From: DASWJZ01 sp963805325
Lineage (GTDB): Bacteria; Pseudomonadota; Alphaproteobacteria; Rhizobiales; Afifellaceae
Assembly: GCA_963805325.1 (NCBI GenBank)
Contig: CAWDTS010000015.1
Coordinates: forward strand, 264,408 to 328,407
Reading direction: 5' to 3'
Length of the DNA: 64,000 nucleotides
The stretch's first letter is position 1; the number at the start of each line of letters is the position of its first letter. A program made the position numbers and the translations under genes. Positions 17,125 to 25,996 of this stretch are shown here, in pieces. The notes below the pieces were generated by a model. That model saw only the letters and a program-made list of their open reading frames with translations, did no database searches and had not been told where the DNA came from.

Positions 17125-17613
17125 GTGGCGCGCGCACGGCCGCGCGGCATCGTCGTCGGCATCGGCAATCCGGAACGCGGCGACGACGCGGCCGGCCGGC
17201 TCGTCGCGCGGCGGCTGCGCGAGATTGCGTCGGTCGAGATCGAGATTGCCGAGAGCGACGGCGAGTCGACCACCCTCCTCGCCCTCTTGGAAGGCGCCGA
17301 GCGCGCGATCCTGATTGACGCCTGCGTCTCCGGCGCGGAAGCCGGGACGGTGCGCCGCTTCGACGTGAGCGCTGCCCCGTTGCCGGAGGCGAGGTTCAGC
17401 ATCTCCACGCACGGGCTTGGCCTCGGTGCAGCCGTGGAACTGGCGCGCGCGCTCGGCCAGTTGCCGCCGCGCACGATCGTTTATGCGATCGAGGCAGCCG
17501 GCTTCGAGACCGGTGAGCCGCTATCACCCGCGGTCGCAGCGGCAGTCGCCGAGACAACCAACCGGATTTCCGCCGAGATCGCTTGCCTGGATTCTGCGCC
17601 GCTCCGTTGTTGA
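17125..17613 (+). CDS. hydrogenase maturation protease
   Basis: A 162-residue nickel-dependent endopeptidase of the HyaD/HybD/HycI family, which trims the C-terminus of the hydrogenase large subunit. The N-terminal GIGNPERGDDAAG motif carries the first nickel-binding glutamate. ILIDACVSGAEAG supplies the acidic ligand, and STHGLGL the histidine. The GTG start follows the intergenic palindromic element. No hyp accessory genes (hypABCDEF) are in the window, so cofactor assembly must be encoded elsewhere. Confidence 0.9.
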   Translation: MARARPRGIVVGIGNPERGDDAAGRLVARRLREIASVEIEIAESDGESTTLLALLEGAERAILIDACVSGAEAGTVRRFDVSAAPLPEARFSISTHGLGLGAAVELARALGQLPPRTIVYAIEAAGFETGEPLSPAVAAAVAETTNRISAEIACLDSAPLRC

Positions 17614-17669
17614 CCGCGCTTGCCATCAGGTGACACGTTGCCGGAAATTTGCAGGAACGGGGCGATACG

Positions 17670-18248
17670 GTGGCTGCCTGGATTGAAATGGTCGACGAGG
17701 CCGATGCCTCGGAGCGCCTGAAGGAGTTGTTCGAGACGGCGCGCACGCCGCACGGAAGCATCGACACCGTCATGCGCCTGCATTCGCTCAGGCCCGAGAC
17801 GATGGCCGGTCACCTGGCGCTCTACCGCTCCGTTCTGCATAACCGTGAGAACACGCTGCCGTTCTGGTTCCTGGAGGTGATCGCCTCCTACACATCGATC
17901 TTGAACGACTGCGAATATTCGCTGACGCATCACTTCAGGAACGTCCGCAATCTCCTCAAGGATCGGCCGCGCGCTGACCGCATCTTCCTTGCGCTGAAGG
18001 CGCACCGGCCGGAGGACGAGTTCGGCGGAAAGGAGCTGGCGCTACTGCGCTACGCCGCCAAGCTCACCAGGGACGTCGGGAAGATGGTGAGGTCGGATTT
18101 CGATGCGCTCAAGGCAAGCGGCGTCAGCGACGGCGAGATCCTGGAGGTGAATCAGGTCACCGCCTACTTCAACTATTCGAACCGGCTCCTGAACGGCCTC
18201 GGCGCAACGACCGAAGGGGACGTGATCGGCTTCTACGCGGAGGAGTGA
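17670..18248 (+). CDS. AhpD-like protein lacking the second redox cysteine
   Basis: A 192-residue homologue of the protein encoded at 3066-3671, with the same N-terminal LHSLRPETMAGHLALY and C-terminal SDGEILEVNQVTAYF blocks. The redox motif reads CEYSLTHH instead of CDYCVEHH, so the CxxC dithiol is reduced to one cysteine. Classical AhpD chemistry is therefore unlikely, and a decarboxylase-like, binding or one-cysteine role is possible. The frame is open from 17649 (TTG), but the GTG at 17670 aligns with the start of the other copy and follows an AGGAACGGGG ribosome site. It overlaps the convergent Rieske gene by 16 bases. Confidence 0.8.
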   Translation: MAAWIEMVDEADASERLKELFETARTPHGSIDTVMRLHSLRPETMAGHLALYRSVLHNRENTLPFWFLEVIASYTSILNDCEYSLTHHFRNVRNLLKDRPRADRIFLALKAHRPEDEFGGKELALLRYAAKLTRDVGKMVRSDFDALKASGVSDGEILEVNQVTAYFNYSNRLLNGLGATTEGDVIGFYAEE

Positions 18249-19324
18249 GTCAATGCGGGTTGCGCCTCGCTGCCGCCCGCTCCTTCCGCTTCCACCCGGC
18301 GCTCAAGCAGCCTGCGAAAGCGCATCGCGCCGGCATCGAGCCCAAGATTGATGAACGGCGTGGCCGGGTCTTTCATCCCCCGGTGCACCGCCTCCAGCAC
18401 ATCCCGATCCTCCAAGAACGCCATCTTGGCGCCCTCGAACATCTTGGCCGAGACCTCCTCCCGACGCGGCATGTTGTAGTGCTGGAACCAGAAATAGGCG
18501 GTGTGATCGTCGTCGACCGGCGTCATGAAATTATAGGAGATGTTCATGAAGGTCTCCGGCGGCAGCGTCCTGTCCGGCCCGCCTGTCCCGCTCGGCGCGA
18601 AGATCGACTTGTTCACGGCGATGCCGGGAAGCCTGCACTCGTAGTGCTGCTTCCGATCGCACTTTCCCTCGAAACCGACGAGGTTGGCATAATAGGGCGG
18701 CGGATCGCGATCGTACATCCAGCGCCACACGATGACGCCGTCGTCGAGCACGTCGACCTGCAGCTGCTCGCTCTCGGTGCCGGCGCCGGCGAACGAAGAG
18801 ACGTGCACCCAGGCGACATGCGAAGGGTCGAGCAGATTGTCGACCACCCAAAGATAGTTGCAGGCGACATCCATCGATCCGAGCGCCGTCAGGCCCCAGT
18901 CCGCACTGTCGAAGTTGGGCACGTCGAAGATCGTCGCCGGTTCGGCCTTCTCCGGATCGCCCATCCAGATCCACAGCAGGTTCCAGCGATCCACGACCGG
19001 ATAGCTGCGCACGACCGCGCGCTTCGGGATGCTGCCGTCCTGCGTCGGCGCGCGCACGCAGCCGCCGGTCCGGTCGAAGGTCAGGCCATGATAACCACAC
19101 TCAACCACGTCGCCTTTCAGCGCACCCTTGGAGAGAGGAAGCTTACGGTGCGGGCACGCATCTTCGAGCGCCACCGGGCTTCCGTCCTCGGTGCGATAGA
19201 GCACGATCTCTTCCCCCAGCACCTTCGCCGGACGAAGCGCCCTGCCGACGTCGCTGCTCCGGCCGGCCACGTACCACGCGTTCTTGAGATAAAGATTGTT
19301 ATTGCCGGCTCTATCGATCGACAT
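18233..19324 (-). CDS. Rieske non-haem iron oxygenase, VanA-like
   Basis: A 363-residue terminal oxygenase. The N-terminal Rieske 2Fe-2S ligands are seen in CPHRKLPLSKG and CGYHGLTFD (CxH...CxxH). The mononuclear iron ligands follow in NLLDPSHVAWVH. The overall pattern (NAWYVAGRSSDV start) matches the vanillate O-demethylase oxygenase family, which hydroxylates or demethylates aromatic or heteroaromatic substrates. It is the last gene of the minus-strand operon and lies 29 bases after the ferredoxin-reductase gene, its probable electron donor. No separate ferredoxin gene is seen. Confidence 0.88.
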   Translation of the reverse strand: MSIDRAGNNNLYLKNAWYVAGRSSDVGRALRPAKVLGEEIVLYRTEDGSPVALEDACPHRKLPLSKGALKGDVVECGYHGLTFDRTGGCVRAPTQDGSIPKRAVVRSYPVVDRWNLLWIWMGDPEKAEPATIFDVPNFDSADWGLTALGSMDVACNYLWVVDNLLDPSHVAWVHVSSFAGAGTESEQLQVDVLDDGVIVWRWMYDRDPPPYYANLVGFEGKCDRKQHYECRLPGIAVNKSIFAPSGTGGPDRTLPPETFMNISYNFMTPVDDDHTAYFWFQHYNMPRREEVSAKMFEGAKMAFLEDRDVLEAVHRGMKDPATPFINLGLDAGAMRFRRLLERRVEAEGAGGSEAQPALTHSSA

Positions 19325-19353
19325 GGAGGTTTCCCTGGGATGATGCGAGCGCC

Positions 19354-20616
19354 TCAGTGAGCATGCTCATCCTCGCGTGCGCGCGTGCTGACAGTGTTCA
19401 TGGCTTTCAGCTCGCACAGAGGATTTGCGATATCGGCCGGATCGGGTGACTGGCCGCCTTCAATCCATCGCCGCCCGGCCATGTAGCTGCGCGGATCGTT
19501 CATCGCGTCCACGGCGACGAGATCGCGGCCATTGAAATACCAGACCGACTGAGCGTCGGGTCTTTGCGTCGGCCTGACCACGGTGCGGTCGTAGCCGTCA
19601 TGCAGGCCCGCGATTTGGAGCTTCACGTCATATTGGTCCGACCAGAACCATGGATGCGCCTCGTAGGCTTGCCCGCCGCCCAGCATCGCCGCGGCGACGG
19701 CTTCTCCGTGCTCGACGGCGTGCGGCACGCTTTCCAGCCTGATTCGCCGCCCGCGATAGGGAAACGACGCGCAGTCCCCGGCGGCGAAGATCGCGGGGTC
19801 GGAGGTGCGGCCCAGCTCGTCGACGCTGATTCCGTTGCCGACCTCCAGCCCGGCCTCCTCGGCCAGCTGCGTCGCCGGAGCGATACCGATCCCCGCGATG
19901 ACGAAGTCCACCGGGAGCCGCGTGCCGTCGGTAAGGATCGCGGCCTCGACCCATCCATCCCCGCCCTCCAGTCGGACGACGCCGGTCCCTTCGCGCAGGT
20001 CGACGCCGTGCGAAACATGCAGGGCGCGGAAGTAGTCCGACGTCTCAGGCGCGGCAACGCGCTGGAGAATACGCTCCGCCGCCTCGACCAGCACGACATG
20101 CAGACCGCGCTGCGCGGCGACGGCAGCGGCTTCGAGTCCGATGTAGCCGCCCCCGACGATCAGCACGCTTCCGTCCGGTTCGAAGAAAGACGCCATGGTG
20201 TCGACGTCGGCGAGCGTGCGCACCGTGAAGATGCCGTCGAGCGCTCCGCCGATGTCGGACGGCAGGCGTCGGGCCACGGACCCTGTCGTCAGCGCCAGGA
20301 GGTCGTAGTCGACGGCGTTGCCGTTGGGGAGGATCACCCACTTCGCGTCGCGGTCGATGCAGGTTATGCGCTCGCCCTTCCGCAAGATGATCTCACGCTC
20401 GGCGTAGAAGCGCTCGGGCCTGAGCAGCAGGCGGTCCTGCGTCATCTGGCCGAGCAGGTATTTCTTCGAAAGCGGCGGTCTCTGATAGGGCGCGACGGGC
20501 TCCTCCCCGATCAGCGTGACGGAGCCCGCGAAGCCGGCGGTGCGCAGCGCTACGCAGAGCGAGGAGCCGGCCTGCCCCCCTCCTACGACGACGATTCTGC
20601 TGCTGTCGCCCGCCAT
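19354..20616 (-). CDS. FAD-dependent ferredoxin reductase
   Basis: A 420-residue NAD(P)H:ferredoxin reductase of the rhodocoxin/putidaredoxin reductase type. The FAD motif IVVVGGGQAGSSLCVAL is at the N-terminus. A second GxGxxG motif (LIVGGGYIGLEAA) binds NAD(P)H, and the second FAD segment IFAAGDCASFP follows. It probably feeds the Rieske oxygenases at 18233 and 24378. The ATG at 20616, preceded by GGAGAG, is preferred to the upstream start at 20655, which would overlap the amidase by 34 bases. Confidence 0.9.
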   Translation of the reverse strand: MAGDSSRIVVVGGGQAGSSLCVALRTAGFAGSVTLIGEEPVAPYQRPPLSKKYLLGQMTQDRLLLRPERFYAEREIILRKGERITCIDRDAKWVILPNGNAVDYDLLALTTGSVARRLPSDIGGALDGIFTVRTLADVDTMASFFEPDGSVLIVGGGYIGLEAAAVAAQRGLHVVLVEAAERILQRVAAPETSDYFRALHVSHGVDLREGTGVVRLEGGDGWVEAAILTDGTRLPVDFVIAGIGIAPATQLAEEAGLEVGNGISVDELGRTSDPAIFAAGDCASFPYRGRRIRLESVPHAVEHGEAVAAAMLGGGQAYEAHPWFWSDQYDVKLQIAGLHDGYDRTVVRPTQRPDAQSVWYFNGRDLVAVDAMNDPRSYMAGRRWIEGGQSPDPADIANPLCELKAMNTVSTRAREDEHAH

Positions 20617-20621
20617 GGCGG

Positions 20622-21914
20622 CTATCTCTCCGGGAGGAGATGACGCTCGGCCCATCGGGCGACCGCGAGCAGGCGGTCATCGTCGCCGTAGCGGCCAACC
20701 AGTTGCACCGACAACGGCAACCCTTTCGCGCCCACGCCGAACGGGAGCGCGATCGCAGGTACCTGCAGCAGCGTCCAGCCGCGGCTGAACAGCGGATCGC
20801 CGGTCGAGCCGATGCCCTCCGGCGCCTCGTCGGGCGCGGCTGGCGCGAGGATCGCGTCGAAGTCAGCGAAGAGGCCGTCGAGCTGGCGCCGCGCAACCCG
20901 CGCCGTCTGCTGCGCCTCGTCGTAGGCGGCGCGCGAAATTGCGAGCCCGGTTTCGACAAGGGCGGCGAACTGATCGCTCATTGCGTCGCGATGCTTCACA
21001 TATTCATGCAGGCGCGCCCGCGACGCCTCGAACGCCATGATCGTCTTCTGGCTTTCGGTCAGCACATCGAAGCTTTCCGGATGCTTGAGCTCGCCAACCT
21101 CCGCTCCGGCGGCGCGAAGCGTCTCACAGGCGCGTTGGCAGACATCGCGCATCGCCATGGAGCCGTCCCACCAATGCGGTCCGCGCATCAGCACGATACG
21201 TGGCGGTGATTCCGAGAAATCGATGCTGTTTCGCGGGTTGCTCCCGTCGAGAACCGAGCGGACCAGTGCGATGTCGTCGACGGCCCGCGCCATAAGGCCA
21301 AGCGTATCGAGGCCCGGGGCGAGACCCATGACCCCCTGCAGGTCGAAGGTGTCGGTGGTGGGCTTGTAGCCGACGATGCCGCAATACGATGCGGGGCGGA
21401 TCACCGACGCGGCGGTTTGCGAGCCAAGCCCCAGCGGCGCCATGAAATCGGCGACGGCGGCAGCCGACCCGCTCGACGAGCCGCCCGGCGTATGGGCAAG
21501 GTTGCGGGGATTTCTCGTCTTTCCCGGCGAGAAATAGGCGAGCTCCGTCGTCACGGATTTGCCCAGCGGGATGGCCCCGGCGCGCCGCAGGAGAGCGACG
21601 CAGGATGCATCGCCGCGCGGCAGGAACCCGGCGTAGGGAGGAAAGCCCCACGCAGTCGGCGTCCCGTCCATGTCGATGATGTCCTTGATGACGAACGGTA
21701 CGCCATGGAGCGGTCCGGACGAACGGGCGGCGTCGGCCGCGCGCGCTCGCCCGAGCGCCGCCGCCGGATCGATATGGGCGAAGGCGCCGACATCCGGCTC
21801 GCGCGCCGCGATGCGATCGAGGCACGCCTGCATCACCGCCTCGGCGGTGATCTCGCCTGCCGCGATGCGGGCGGCGACCTCTGTTGCGCTCCATGTGTTC
21901 GGCGCGTCGCTCAC
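20622..21914 (-). CDS. amidase (amidase signature family)
   Basis: A 430-residue hydrolase with the amidase-signature core. The catalytic lysine is in FVIKDIIDMDG, and the Ser-cisSer-Lys region reads PGGSSSGSAAAVADF, followed by GSQTAASVIRPASYCG. It hydrolyses a carboxamide or related bond; in this operon it may release ammonia from an aromatic or heterocyclic intermediate. A GTG start immediately follows the TGA of the DUF1116 gene (TGAGTG), so the two are probably co-translated. Confidence 0.9.
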   Translation of the reverse strand: MSDAPNTWSATEVAARIAAGEITAEAVMQACLDRIAAREPDVGAFAHIDPAAALGRARAADAARSSGPLHGVPFVIKDIIDMDGTPTAWGFPPYAGFLPRGDASCVALLRRAGAIPLGKSVTTELAYFSPGKTRNPRNLAHTPGGSSSGSAAAVADFMAPLGLGSQTAASVIRPASYCGIVGYKPTTDTFDLQGVMGLAPGLDTLGLMARAVDDIALVRSVLDGSNPRNSIDFSESPPRIVLMRGPHWWDGSMAMRDVCQRACETLRAAGAEVGELKHPESFDVLTESQKTIMAFEASRARLHEYVKHRDAMSDQFAALVETGLAISRAAYDEAQQTARVARRQLDGLFADFDAILAPAAPDEAPEGIGSTGDPLFSRGWTLLQVPAIALPFGVGAKGLPLSVQLVGRYGDDDRLLAVARWAERHLLPER

Positions 21915-23121
21915 TCAGCTCTCCAATGCAGCCAGCGCGTCCACAAACGGATCGGCCGGCATGTCGTATATCCCGCCGCCGAGGCGTCCGGCCTCACCTT
22001 TTCTGTCGACGATGCCAAGCGAGATCATCGGACCGGCGCCGAGCGCGGCGACCGCGCGTGCGGTGAGTCCGATCGTAGTACCCAAGCTTGCGGAAGTAAG
22101 GATGCCCGCCGATCGAAAGCGCGTTTTGCCGCATGTCGCTGTCCTTGGGCAGGAACGCGCCGAGCGCCTGCTTCTGCCGGGGCGCGAGATTGATGGTCAT
22201 CGCTCCGAGCCCGAGCGCGTCGACGATCGCGCTGTCGCCGATCGCTCCGAGCGCGCGGTCGACCGGAACGTCGATGTCGAAGTTCCCGCGCGGCGGCGCA
22301 GCCGGCGCGACGAACCAGCGGCCGGACAGTCCGGAGATCTGCACGCCCATCTCGACGCCGTTTCCGCCAGCGGCTGTCACGAAGCTGGAGCCTTCCACGC
22401 CGGAGGCGAGCGTCATCATGCACTTCGTCGCCGCCATCCAGAGATTGAGGAAGAGCATGGGCGAAGATGCCATGAACTCGCGGACATCGTCGCGGCGGAT
22501 TCCGCCGGGCGTGCGATCCTCAAGCTCCGCCACGAGCGCGCGCGTAGCGGCCGGCGTGCGGCCGTGACAGTCGTCGCCTTCCGCGAGGCCGATGGCCGCG
22601 AGCGGGACGAGCGCCAGTCCTTCCGCGATGCCGTCCCGCAAGGCCTCGCAGAAAGGGCCGTTCAGCCAGCGGACCTGCTCCAGCACGGCTTCGGAGCGCA
22701 GGCCAAGCCGCAGGGCGGGGCGCGATCCACCGCTGATGGGCGCGAAGACGCGAATGATGCCGCGATAGGCGTCATAGACGGAATGGAGCGGCATCGAGGC
22801 GCTGACGACGGCCGCCAGCGGCACGACGACGGAATGGTTCTGCGCCGGCTCCAGCCGGATTTCTCCCGCCAGGACCATCGCCTCCGCACGGTCGAAATCC
22901 TTGGCCAGTCCTTCGAAGACTGCGGCGACGCAGGCGGAGTTGAGGATGGGCCGGCAGATGTCCTTCGGCGATCGGAATGGCGGACCGGCGTGAAGCAGAA
23001 CGTTCTCAGCGAGCCCCACGGCCTCCGCAGCCGTATCCATGCGGTTCCAGACCGGCTGCGCCACCACCGCCCGGTCATAGGCGAGACGATCTGCCGGATG
23101 AAGCGGCGCCGGTTCGGCCAT
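21915..23121 (-). CDS. DUF1116 (YlbE/AllG-like) protein, one frameshift
   Basis: A DUF1116-family protein of about 401 residues once joined. YlbE-like DUF1116 proteins work with FdrA and a DUF2877 protein as oxamate carbamoyltransferase in allantoin breakdown; neither partner is seen here. The frame shifts +1 at a CCC run at 22081-22083. Dropping one base turns the unrelated tail into GLTARAVAALGAGPMISL and then GRLGGGIYDMP, the expected family C-terminus. The TGA then lies at 21915-21917, directly before the amidase start. The ATG at 23121 shares one base with the upstream stop (TGATG). A longer start at 23151 is possible. Confidence 0.82.
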
Positions 23122-23750
23122 CAGGCGGCATCCGCCGGAGGGGTGATCCATGTCTCGGAGAAATAGAGGAAGGCGGAGGTCGTCTCCATGCCGGCCTGAA
23201 CGCGCGTCCCGACCTCACCGGGAAGGGCATGGCCATTGACGAGGATCGAAGCGCGGCGGGCCGGCACGAGCAGCGTGAACATGGTGTGAGACCGGGTCCC
23301 GACCTGATCGGGCTCAAGCTCAAGTGCTCGCGGCGTCTCAAGGTCCTCCCAGACAAGCTCCACCACCAGCCCGTCGCTCGCCACAGTCTCCGCGTAGCGG
23401 TGGCTCATCGGATCGCCCGAGCTGCGCACGGCGGTGGCGGGAAGGATCGGCACGGAGTCGAAAGCGGGCGCGTCGCGGAACGCCGCGAGCTTTGCGATGA
23501 AGCTCTCCTTCAGGAACCGCGCGAGCGCCGGATTGTCGGCGAGCATGACGTTGGGCGCGTCGCGCGTTCCCTTCGCCTGCTGCGGCGTGCCGTAGAGCAG
23601 GAGCACTTGCCCTTGGCCTTCCGGCGACCAGGCCACGCGGAAGAACAGCGCCATTGCCGCCGGGCTGCCGTCGGCGTTGCGCAGGACGATGCCGGGATTT
23701 TCGCCGGTCCAGTCGACCGATCCGGGGGTGATGGGCTGATCGAGCGGCAT
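23121..23750 (-). CDS. conserved protein of unrecognised family, paralogue B
   Basis: A 209-residue soluble protein; I recognise no family. It opens with a PGSVDWTGENPGIVL block and ends in SETWITPP, both shared with its upstream neighbour (VEWSGENPGIYL, SETWLTP). A central segment with APNVMLADN is also shared (APNLIMTDN). There is no signal peptide, membrane segment, or cysteine/histidine cluster suggesting metal binding. It lies between a Rieske oxygenase gene and the DUF1116/amidase pair, overlapping the DUF1116 start by one base. The context suggests a subunit or chaperone in the same catabolic step. Confidence 0.8.
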   Translation of the reverse strand: MPLDQPITPGSVDWTGENPGIVLRNADGSPAAMALFFRVAWSPEGQGQVLLLYGTPQQAKGTRDAPNVMLADNPALARFLKESFIAKLAAFRDAPAFDSVPILPATAVRSSGDPMSHRYAETVASDGLVVELVWEDLETPRALELEPDQVGTRSHTMFTLLVPARRASILVNGHALPGEVGTRVQAGMETTSAFLYFSETWITPPADAA

Positions 23751-23753
23751 CGG

Positions 23754-24381
23754 CTATCCACCTCTTCGCGGGCGTCAGCCAGGTTTCGGAGAAGGCGAGA
23801 AAGGCAGTGCTCATCGTCCGGCCAAAGAACTGCCGGCTCGCCACCTGCCCTTTCAGCGGGGCCCCGTTCAGAAGCACCGAGGCCTTCTGCGCCTCGAGGA
23901 AGACCGAATACATCTCGTGTGCCTTCGTCGCGGAGTTCTCCTGCGTTACCTCGACCGGCAGCGGCTCGCCGAGCTCCTCCCAGCGCATGGTGAGGGACAC
24001 TCCCGATCCGCGCAGCGTTTCGCTGTAGCGGGACTTGAGATCGCCGGCATCGCGCTCGACCGCTTCAAGATCGAGCCAGGTCATGGCGTCGAGCCCGGCG
24101 CGCCCGACGAAGGTTGGCATCCGGCGCACGAAGACATCGACGATCCAGCGCATCATCCGCTGATTGTCGGTCATGATCAGGTTCGGCGCGTCAGGCCATC
24201 CGCTGGCTACGTCGGGAGCGCCAAGGACGAGCGCCGCAGAGCCGCGACCATAGGGCGAGAGGACCACGCGGAAGAAGAGCGCAAGCGTTACATAATCGGA
24301 TTGCGGATCGTCCTTCAGGTAAATGCCCGGATTCTCGCCGGACCACTCCACCCTCCCCGGATTGATGGAGACCCGAGTCAC
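23754..24381 (-). CDS. conserved protein of unrecognised family, paralogue A (one frameshift at its end)
   Basis: The open frame runs to 23338, but its tail translates the next gene out of frame. Removing one base from the GGG run at 23770-23772 puts a TAG at 23754-23756. This gives 208 residues, matching the 209-residue paralogue that starts three bases later, and the protein then ends ...SETWLTPRRGG. It begins with a GTG overlapping the Rieske stop by four bases. Shared blocks with the paralogue are VEWSGENPGIYL, LALFFRVVLSP, APNLIMTDN and SETWLTP. Function is unknown. The tandem arrangement suggests the two form a heteromer. Confidence 0.78.
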
Positions 24382-25733
24382 GACCAGCTGGCCTCATAAG
24401 CTTTGAGGTCGCTGCGGATCTTCGCATAGCGCTCCTGGCCGGGGAGATCGTCCGCCGACATCATGATGTCGGCGACCCTGTGGGCGATCTCCTTCAGGAG
24501 CGCGCCGTCCTCGCGGCCCGGCTGCGGCGGGATGCGCAGCATCGTATCGCCGCCGTAGGTCGGAATGATGCCCTTGTAGATGAGCGAGGGCTGCGGCGCC
24601 GGCTCTCCCTCCGCGACCGAGCGGATCGCGGCGCGCAGCTTGCGACGAACCTTGGCCACGCCCCGGTCGGTGAAGCACAGATTCTCGCGCGCATGGATGT
24701 TCCTGGGGCCTTGCGAAACCCAGGCGTCGTAGTCTCCCGGATCGCGCTGCCGCTGCTCGTAGGTCCGCTCGCCGCTCTGGCCGTAGAAGTCGACCTTGCC
24801 ATAGCCGACTTCCTCCTTGTTGGTCATGCCGCGCGGATCGTCGCCCTCGCGGAAATGACGCCAGGCAATGACCATGGCGTTCGTGTCGTCAATCGGCGTC
24901 ACCCAGCGCGACAGCCCGCAGCGCCCGAAGTAGCGGCTGGAATCGGGAACCGGGAAGTGCCCGCCGTTCTGCGTGAAGCTCGGGATCATCTTGTCGTGGA
25001 TGCGCAGCCACACGATGTCGCCGACGCGGCGGGTATTCGTATAGAAGTCGCCATAGGGACGCTCGAAGAACTCGATCGCCGGCATTTCGGCGAAGGCCTC
25101 GATGAACTGGCTGCGCACCGCCAGCGTGTGCAGGTAGACGACGTGGAACGGGTCCCAGGCGTTCTCCATCACCTGCAGCCAGTTGCATGGAGACTTGATG
25201 AGATAGGGGATCATCTCGTCGCCTTCGTCGTCGAAGGTGTCCATCACCGGAAACGGCGGCATGGCATCCGGCGGGCCCATGAAGGCGAAGGCGAGGCCCT
25301 TGTATTCGATCACCGGGTAGGCTCCGAGGCAGGCCTTCTTCTTGACCTGGCTGGCCGGCGGCTCGCAGGGCGTTTCCAGCACCGCGCCGTCGAGCCCGTA
25401 TTTCCAGCCGTGGTAGGAGCAGCGGATTCCCCCCTCCTCCACGATGCCGAACTCCAATGACATGTTGCGATGCGCGCAATGCAGATGCACGAGCCCCAGC
25501 GCACCGTCCTTCTTTTCGCGGAAGAGGACGAGATCTTCGCCGAGCACGCGGATGCGGTAAGGGAGGTCGCCGATCTGATCGACCATGGCGACCGGCATCC
25601 AGTAGCGCCTGAGATATTCTCCGCACGGCGTTCCGGGACCGACCTCCGTCAGCAGGGGGTCGGGCTCCAGCGACCAGACGTGCCGCCGCTCGTAGCCTCT
25701 GAAATTACCTGACGGGATCGCGAAGGCGTTCAT
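24378..25733 (-). CDS. Rieske aromatic-ring oxygenase, phthalate-dioxygenase-like
   Basis: A 451-residue oxygenase component. Rieske ligands are in LHCAHRNMSLEFG and CSYHGWKYG; catalytic iron ligands are in the NAWDPFHVVYLH region. It resembles phthalate 4,5-dioxygenase-type oxygenases, which act as alpha-only multimers. It is the first gene of the minus-strand operon running to 18233. Two Rieske oxygenases of different subfamilies share one reductase, suggesting sequential oxidations of a single compound. The actual substrate is unknown. Confidence 0.9.
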   Translation of the reverse strand: MNAFAIPSGNFRGYERRHVWSLEPDPLLTEVGPGTPCGEYLRRYWMPVAMVDQIGDLPYRIRVLGEDLVLFREKKDGALGLVHLHCAHRNMSLEFGIVEEGGIRCSYHGWKYGLDGAVLETPCEPPASQVKKKACLGAYPVIEYKGLAFAFMGPPDAMPPFPVMDTFDDEGDEMIPYLIKSPCNWLQVMENAWDPFHVVYLHTLAVRSQFIEAFAEMPAIEFFERPYGDFYTNTRRVGDIVWLRIHDKMIPSFTQNGGHFPVPDSSRYFGRCGLSRWVTPIDDTNAMVIAWRHFREGDDPRGMTNKEEVGYGKVDFYGQSGERTYEQRQRDPGDYDAWVSQGPRNIHARENLCFTDRGVAKVRRKLRAAIRSVAEGEPAPQPSLIYKGIIPTYGGDTMLRIPPQPGREDGALLKEIAHRVADIMMSADDLPGQERYAKIRSDLKAYEASWS

Positions 25734-25996
25734 GACCGCTCACCTGTTGTCTGGCTCGCGCCGGGGAAAATGTTTGGCATGCGTCCGGAACGAGGACCGA
25801 GTGACCCGTCGGTATTGCCGGACGGCATCCGCAATCTGATCGGCCGGCGGGTCATCGCAGAGTGACGCCTCCATCTACCGATTCTGAAGGTCCCCGGAGG
25901 CGTCAACGCCGCCTGATCTATAATAAGGTTTTCAGAAGTGAATTGAAGGGAACCATATGATATGTGATAGGTCAAGAGACGCGTGAAGGAGCCGGA
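25734..25996. promoter_or_regulatory. divergent promoter gap between the Rieske operon and the aminotransferase gene
   Basis: This 263-base gap must hold the promoters of two diverging operons. Its part at 25915-25975 is notably AT-rich for this genome, and holds overlapping CATATG/ATATG repeats near 25955. A GAAGGAG ribosome site precedes 25997. No regulator gene or clear perfect operator is seen. Confidence 0.5.

Noticed and set aside
23338..24381. A single 347-residue protein from the long frame
   Set aside because: The last third translates the following paralogue out of frame; a one-base correction gives a 208-residue protein that matches the neighbour's length and ending.
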